Source: Thermoleophilia bacterium (GTDB lineage Bacteria; Actinomycetota; Thermoleophilia; Gaiellales; Gaiellaceae). Taken from it: a stretch of 7,956 nucleotides of DNA. Position 1 is the first letter of the stretch. Each line of letters opens with the position of its first letter. This document shows, in pieces, positions 5,139 to 7,956 of this stretch. Below the pieces are notes generated by a model, which was given only the letters and a program-made list of their open reading frames with translations, was not told where the DNA came from and did no database searches. Location of the stretch: the NCBI GenBank assembly GCA_025936595.1, contig JAICTB010000101.1, forward strand, positions 1 to 7,956, given 5' to 3'. A program made the position numbers and the translations under genes.

Positions 5139-6656
5139 TCACCAGGGCGGCGGGTTGTGCACCCAGCGGCCGCCGACCATCGTGGCGACGACCTCTGCAT
5201 CGAGGTCCTCCCACGGGTCGCGGTCGAGCACGACGAGGTCCGCGTCATGCCCGGGGATGAGCGTTCCGCGCTTGCGCTCCTCGCGCGCGAGCCACGCCGG
5301 CGTGACGCAGGTCGCGTGAAACGCCTGGTCGACCGTCAGCGCCTGCTCGGGATGCCACGGCGGCCGTTCGTCGATCGTGCGGCGGACGCCGGCGCGAATG
5401 CCGGCGAGCGGGTCGAGCTCCTCGATCGGCGCGTCGCTTCCGTTCATCACGCGCGCACCCGACTCGAGCAGCGAACGGAACGCGTAGGCGCCGTCGGTCT
5501 TGCCGGCCCAGAACTCGTCGGCGAGGTCGCGGTCGGATGGTGCGTGCGAGAACTGCACGGAGCACGCGACGCCGAGCTCGGCGAAGCGAGGCAGGTCGTC
5601 CGGCGAGAGCAGCTGGCAGTGCTCGATGCGCTGCCGCAGCCCGCGCGGCTGCCATACGTCGCGCGTCTGCTCGAACGCGTCCAGCGCCTCGCGATTCGCG
5701 CGGTCCCCGATCGCGTGGACGCCGACGGGGTAGCCGGCCTCGGCACCGCGCCGCACGATCTCGGCGAGCTCCTCGCCGCTCGTGATCTGCACGCCGCTGC
5801 CGTCGAGCATCCACGCGGTCTGGGAGCCGAGCGTCCCGTCCATGAACACCTTCAGATAGCCGAGGCGCAGGTACGGGCTGCCGAGCCCCGAGCGCAGGCC
5901 GACCTGCTTCGCGGCCTCGAGCGAGTCGTGCGGGATCGACTGCCATACCCGCACCGTGAGCCGCCCCTGCTCCTCGAGCTGCTGCCAGAGCCGGAGCGCG
6001 CCGAGCCAGCCATCCTTGTCGTGCACCGCGGTGACGCCGCGGGCGTTCGCGAGCTTGACCCCGGCGCGCATCGCCTCGAGGTAGTCCTCGTCGGCGACGA
6101 TCATGTGGCGCTCCTTGAAGCGCCACGCCGCCTCCTCGCGCAGGACGCCGGTCGGCTCGCCGCCGGCGTCGCGTTCGACGATGCCGCCGTGCACCTCGAG
6201 GTCGCCGCCGGCGAGTGCAAGCGCGGCCGAGTTGAGCCACCGCGAGTGGTAGTCCTTCGCGATCAGCGCGGCGGGCGCATCGCCGGTGATCGCATCGAGA
6301 TCCTGCCGGGTCGGCTCGCGCTGCGGCTGCCAGTCGCCGCTGCGCCAGCCGTAGCCGCGGAGCCAGCGGCCCGGGGGCACGGTCACGCCCCGCAGGCGCG
6401 CGAGCGCCTCGTCGAGGCTCGCGCAGCCGTCCAGGTCGACCTCGTTCTGGGCGAGCGCCCACGTCGGGAAGTGCACGTGCGAATCGGAGAAGCCGGGCAG
6501 GACGACGCGGCCGCCGAGGTCCACCACCTCGGGCGAGGCGAGCGCCGTCTCGTGCACGCCGACGCCGCCCGCGATGCGGTCACCGGCGATCGCGAGCGCG
6601 CGCTGCGTCGGCACCTGCGGGGCGAGCGTGCGGATGAGGCCGTTCTCGAGGATCAC
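5139..6656 (-). CDS. Amidohydrolase, YtcJ-like (amidohydrolase family 3)
   Basis: A 505-residue metal-dependent hydrolase with GTG start at 6656. The small N-terminal beta-domain ends in GGRVVLPGFSDSHVHFP, whose His60 and His62 are the first metal ligands. Further along are Lys269 in YLKVFMDGTLGSQ (the position of the bridging lysine), His314 in GVHAIGD, His346 in RIEHCQ and Asp408 in NGSDAPIE; the C-terminal strand region PGHDADLVVLDRDPW rebuilds the beta-domain. This order and the FMDGTLGS stretch are characteristic of the YtcJ-like group, described in some relatives as hydrolysing N-substituted formamides or other amide bonds. The substrate here cannot be predicted. It has no signal peptide, so it is probably cytoplasmic. 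It is divergent from the acyl-CoA dehydrogenase, and the exported-protein gene lies downstream. Length is normal for the group, with no truncation or missing ligand. Confidence 0.92.
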   Translation of the reverse strand: MILENGLIRTLAPQVPTQRALAIAGDRIAGGVGVHETALASPEVVDLGGRVVLPGFSDSHVHFPTWALAQNEVDLDGCASLDEALARLRGVTVPPGRWLRGYGWRSGDWQPQREPTRQDLDAITGDAPAALIAKDYHSRWLNSAALALAGGDLEVHGGIVERDAGGEPTGVLREEAAWRFKERHMIVADEDYLEAMRAGVKLANARGVTAVHDKDGWLGALRLWQQLEEQGRLTVRVWQSIPHDSLEAAKQVGLRSGLGSPYLRLGYLKVFMDGTLGSQTAWMLDGSGVQITSGEELAEIVRRGAEAGYPVGVHAIGDRANREALDAFEQTRDVWQPRGLRQRIEHCQLLSPDDLPRFAELGVACSVQFSHAPSDRDLADEFWAGKTDGAYAFRSLLESGARVMNGSDAPIEELDPLAGIRAGVRRTIDERPPWHPEQALTVDQAFHATCVTPAWLAREERKRGTLIPGHDADLVVLDRDPWEDLDAEVVATMVGGRWVHNPPPW

Positions 6657-6666
6657 GGTCGCAGGG

Positions 6667-6672
6667 AATCTA
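6667..6672 (-). promoter_or_regulatory. -10-like hexamer TAGATT upstream of the amidohydrolase
   Basis: On the minus strand TAGATT, a good match to TATAAT-type boxes, ends 10 bases before the GTG at 6656. The intervening CCCTGCGACC holds no ribosome binding site. No -35 match is evident at 16-18 bp. Confidence 0.5.
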
Positions 6673-6698
6673 CGCAGGTTCGAGGGTAATCGCGCGTC

Positions 6699-6704
6699 TA
6701 CACT
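6699..6704 (+). promoter_or_regulatory. -10-like hexamer TACACT upstream of the acyl-CoA dehydrogenase
   Basis: TACACT ends 10 bases before the ATG at 6715, and the intervening TCACCCGCGA has no ribosome binding site. The hexamer is 26 bp from the opposite-facing one at 6667-6672, so any -35 regions of the two promoters would overlap or touch the other's -10. Confidence 0.5.
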
Positions 6705-6714
6705 TCACCCGCGA

Positions 6715-7899
6715 ATGAGCGCCCTCGACCCGCTGACCGACGAGCAGCGCGAGATCCGCGAGCTCGTGCGCACGATCGCGCGCGAGAAGATCGCGCCGAG
6801 AGCCGCAGAGATCGACAAGAGCGCCGAGTTTCCGTGGGACGTCGTCGAGGCATTTCGGGAGAACGACCTCTTCGGGATCCTCTACGACGAGGCGTACGGC
6901 GGCATCGGCGAGAGCTCGCTGATGACACTCGTGGCGATCGAAGAGCTCTCGAAGGTGTGCGCGACGAGCGGGCTGATCGTCGCGGTGCAGGAGCTCGGCT
7001 CGCTCGGCATCAAGCTCGCGGGTACCGGCGAGCAGAAGCAGCGCCTCCTGCCGCGGCTCGCGAGCGGCGAGTGGCTCGCCGCGTATGCGCTGACGGAGCC
7101 CGGCTCCGGTTCGGACAGCGCGGCCATGCGCACGACCGCGCGGCGCGACGGCGACGCGTACGTCCTGAACGGCGGCAAGCGCTTCATCACGAGCGCCGGC
7201 GTGGCGTCCGTCTACGTCGCGTTTGCCAAGACCGATCCGGACGCAGGCCACGGCGGCATCTCCGCGTTCGTCGTCGAGGCGGACACCGCCGGCTTCGAGG
7301 TCGGGCGCATCGAGGCGAAGATGGGCATCAAGGGCTCGACGACGGGCGAGATCTTCTTCAACGACTGCCGTGTCCCCGCCGGGAACCTGCTCGGGCCGGA
7401 GGGAGAGGGCTTCAAGCTCGCGATGCGCATCCTCGACCGTTCGCGGCCGGGGATCGGCGCGCAGGGCCTCGGGCTCGCGCAGGGCGCAACCGACTATGCG
7501 CTCGAGTACGCGCGCTCGCGCGAGACGATGGGCAAGCCGATCGCAGAGCACCAGCTGATCGCGGGAATGCTCGCGGACATGGAGACGAAGTGCGAAGCGG
7601 CGCGCGGGCTGCTCTACAAGGTGGGGCAGATGATCGACGAGGGCGACACGGGAGCGGAGCTGACGAAGCTCTCGGCGATGGCGAAGCTCTACTGCACCGA
7701 CGTCGCCATGGAGGTCACGACCGATGCGGTGCAGGTGCTCGGCGGCTACGGCTACATCCAGGAGTACCCGGTCGAGCGGATGATGCGTGACGCGAAGATC
7801 ACGCAGATCTACGAGGGCACGAACCAGATCCAGCGGCTCGTGATCGCACGCGAGATGCTGAAGGAGAACAGGGCGTTCCTTCTTGCCGGCGTCGGCTGA
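6715..7899 (+). CDS. Acyl-CoA dehydrogenase (FAD-dependent)
   Basis: A 394-residue flavoenzyme that oxidises an acyl-CoA to the 2-enoyl-CoA and passes electrons to electron-transfer flavoprotein in fatty-acid or branched-chain amino-acid breakdown. The three family segments are present: the N-terminal helical domain (about 6-118), the central beta-domain with AYALTEPGSGSD (123-134) and VLNGGKRFITSAG (150-162), and the C-terminal helical domain with LGGYGYIQEYPVERMMRDAK (342-361) and IYEGTNQIQR (365-374). Glu367 occupies the catalytic-base position used by short/medium-chain and butyryl-CoA-type enzymes. Substrate chain length cannot be fixed from sequence. The frame is open upstream to ATG 6574, but ATG 6715 gives the normal N-terminus (LTDEQREIRELVR) and follows a -10-like hexamer; the longer version would run into the divergent gene. 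The last codons overlap the start of the next gene by 17 bases, so translation of the two may be coupled. Confidence 0.95.
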   Translation: MSALDPLTDEQREIRELVRTIAREKIAPRAAEIDKSAEFPWDVVEAFRENDLFGILYDEAYGGIGESSLMTLVAIEELSKVCATSGLIVAVQELGSLGIKLAGTGEQKQRLLPRLASGEWLAAYALTEPGSGSDSAAMRTTARRDGDAYVLNGGKRFITSAGVASVYVAFAKTDPDAGHGGISAFVVEADTAGFEVGRIEAKMGIKGSTTGEIFFNDCRVPAGNLLGPEGEGFKLAMRILDRSRPGIGAQGLGLAQGATDYALEYARSRETMGKPIAEHQLIAGMLADMETKCEAARGLLYKVGQMIDEGDTGAELTKLSAMAKLYCTDVAMEVTTDAVQVLGGYGYIQEYPVERMMRDAKITQIYEGTNQIQRLVIAREMLKENRAFLLAGVG

Positions 7900-7956
7900 C
7901 CGCCGCGAGCTGAGCTTCGACCTCGTCGCGGACGAGTACGAGCGGACGCGCCCGTC
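7883..7956 (+). CDS. Probable class I SAM-dependent methyltransferase (5' fragment)
   Basis: Only the first 24 codons lie in the window. The frame reads LPASADRRELSFD then LVADEYERTRPS, which closely resembles the pre-motif-I N-terminus of many small SAM-dependent methyltransferases (F-x-x-V-A-D-x-Y-x-R-x-R-P). The SAM-binding glycine loop would lie beyond the edge, so the family call rests on this short stretch. TTG 7883 is the only usual start codon after the in-frame stop at 7859-7861. AGGG at 7870-7873 could serve as a ribosome binding site 9 bases upstream. The start lies inside the end of the acyl-CoA dehydrogenase gene, which suggests one transcript. A start further downstream is possible. 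Confidence 0.5.
   Translation, partial: MPASADRRELSFDLVADEYERTRP

Noticed and set aside
3191..5248. A 685-codon open frame on the minus strand across the peptidase and exported-protein genes
   Set aside because: It runs antisense to the M20 peptidase and out of frame with the signal-peptide gene, and its composition is arginine-rich and low in complexity. Long spurious frames are common at this GC content.
5070..6689. A 539-codon open frame on the plus strand opposite the amidohydrolase
   Set aside because: The minus strand has all metal-ligand motifs of an amidohydrolase; the plus-strand product has no recognisable domain.
6574..6714. An extended start for the acyl-CoA dehydrogenase at ATG 6574
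   Set aside because: The extra 47 residues overlap the divergent amidohydrolase and its promoter, and do not look like the family's N-terminus.
1..7956. CRISPR arrays, tRNA/rRNA genes, insertion sequences, prophage or defence genes
   Set aside because: No regularly spaced repeats, cloverleaf sequences, transposase or integrase motifs, or composition shifts were seen on reading both strands.

Overview
The window reads as an ordinary chromosomal segment of a high-GC Gram-positive bacterium, most likely an actinobacterium of the Thermoleophilia type. This placement is an inference. It rests on the very GC-rich codon use, the form of the housekeeping-like sigma factor, and a set of genes whose only upstream signal is a TANNNT hexamer a few bases before the start codon. 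That arrangement is typical of leaderless transcripts in actinobacteria. I see no rRNA, tRNA, CRISPR array, transposase, prophage gene or other sign of a mobile element, and base composition is uniform throughout.

Left part (1-2772). A MoeB/ThiF-type adenylyltransferase with an N-terminal rhodanese domain runs leftward off the window edge. It is divergent, across 53 bp, from a membrane-anchored TPR-like protein. That gene is followed in tandem by a sigma-70 family factor of the RpoD/SigA type. The sigma gene ends in a compact hairpin with a C(UUCG)G loop that looks like a transcription terminator. About 230 bp of unassigned sequence follows.

Middle part (2990-5141). An M20-family metallopeptidase of the dipeptidase/carnosinase type reads rightward. 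It ends 2 bp from the stop codon of a leftward gene for an exported protein made of two diverged copies of one module. That gene has a strong Shine-Dalgarno sequence and lies 83 bp downstream of an amidohydrolase in the same direction.

Right part (5139-7956). The YtcJ-like amidohydrolase reads leftward and is divergent, across 58 bp, from an acyl-CoA dehydrogenase. The dehydrogenase overlaps the start of a probable SAM-dependent methyltransferase that is cut by the window edge.

The genes suggest general metabolism: sulfur transfer for molybdopterin or thiamine, transcription initiation, peptide or amide hydrolysis, and acyl-CoA oxidation. They do not form a single pathway. I found no convincing new multi-gene system. 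The best leads are the consistent start-proximal -10 signals, the reversed rhodanese-MoeB domain order, the duplicated exported protein, and the pairing of a membrane TPR protein with a sigma factor.
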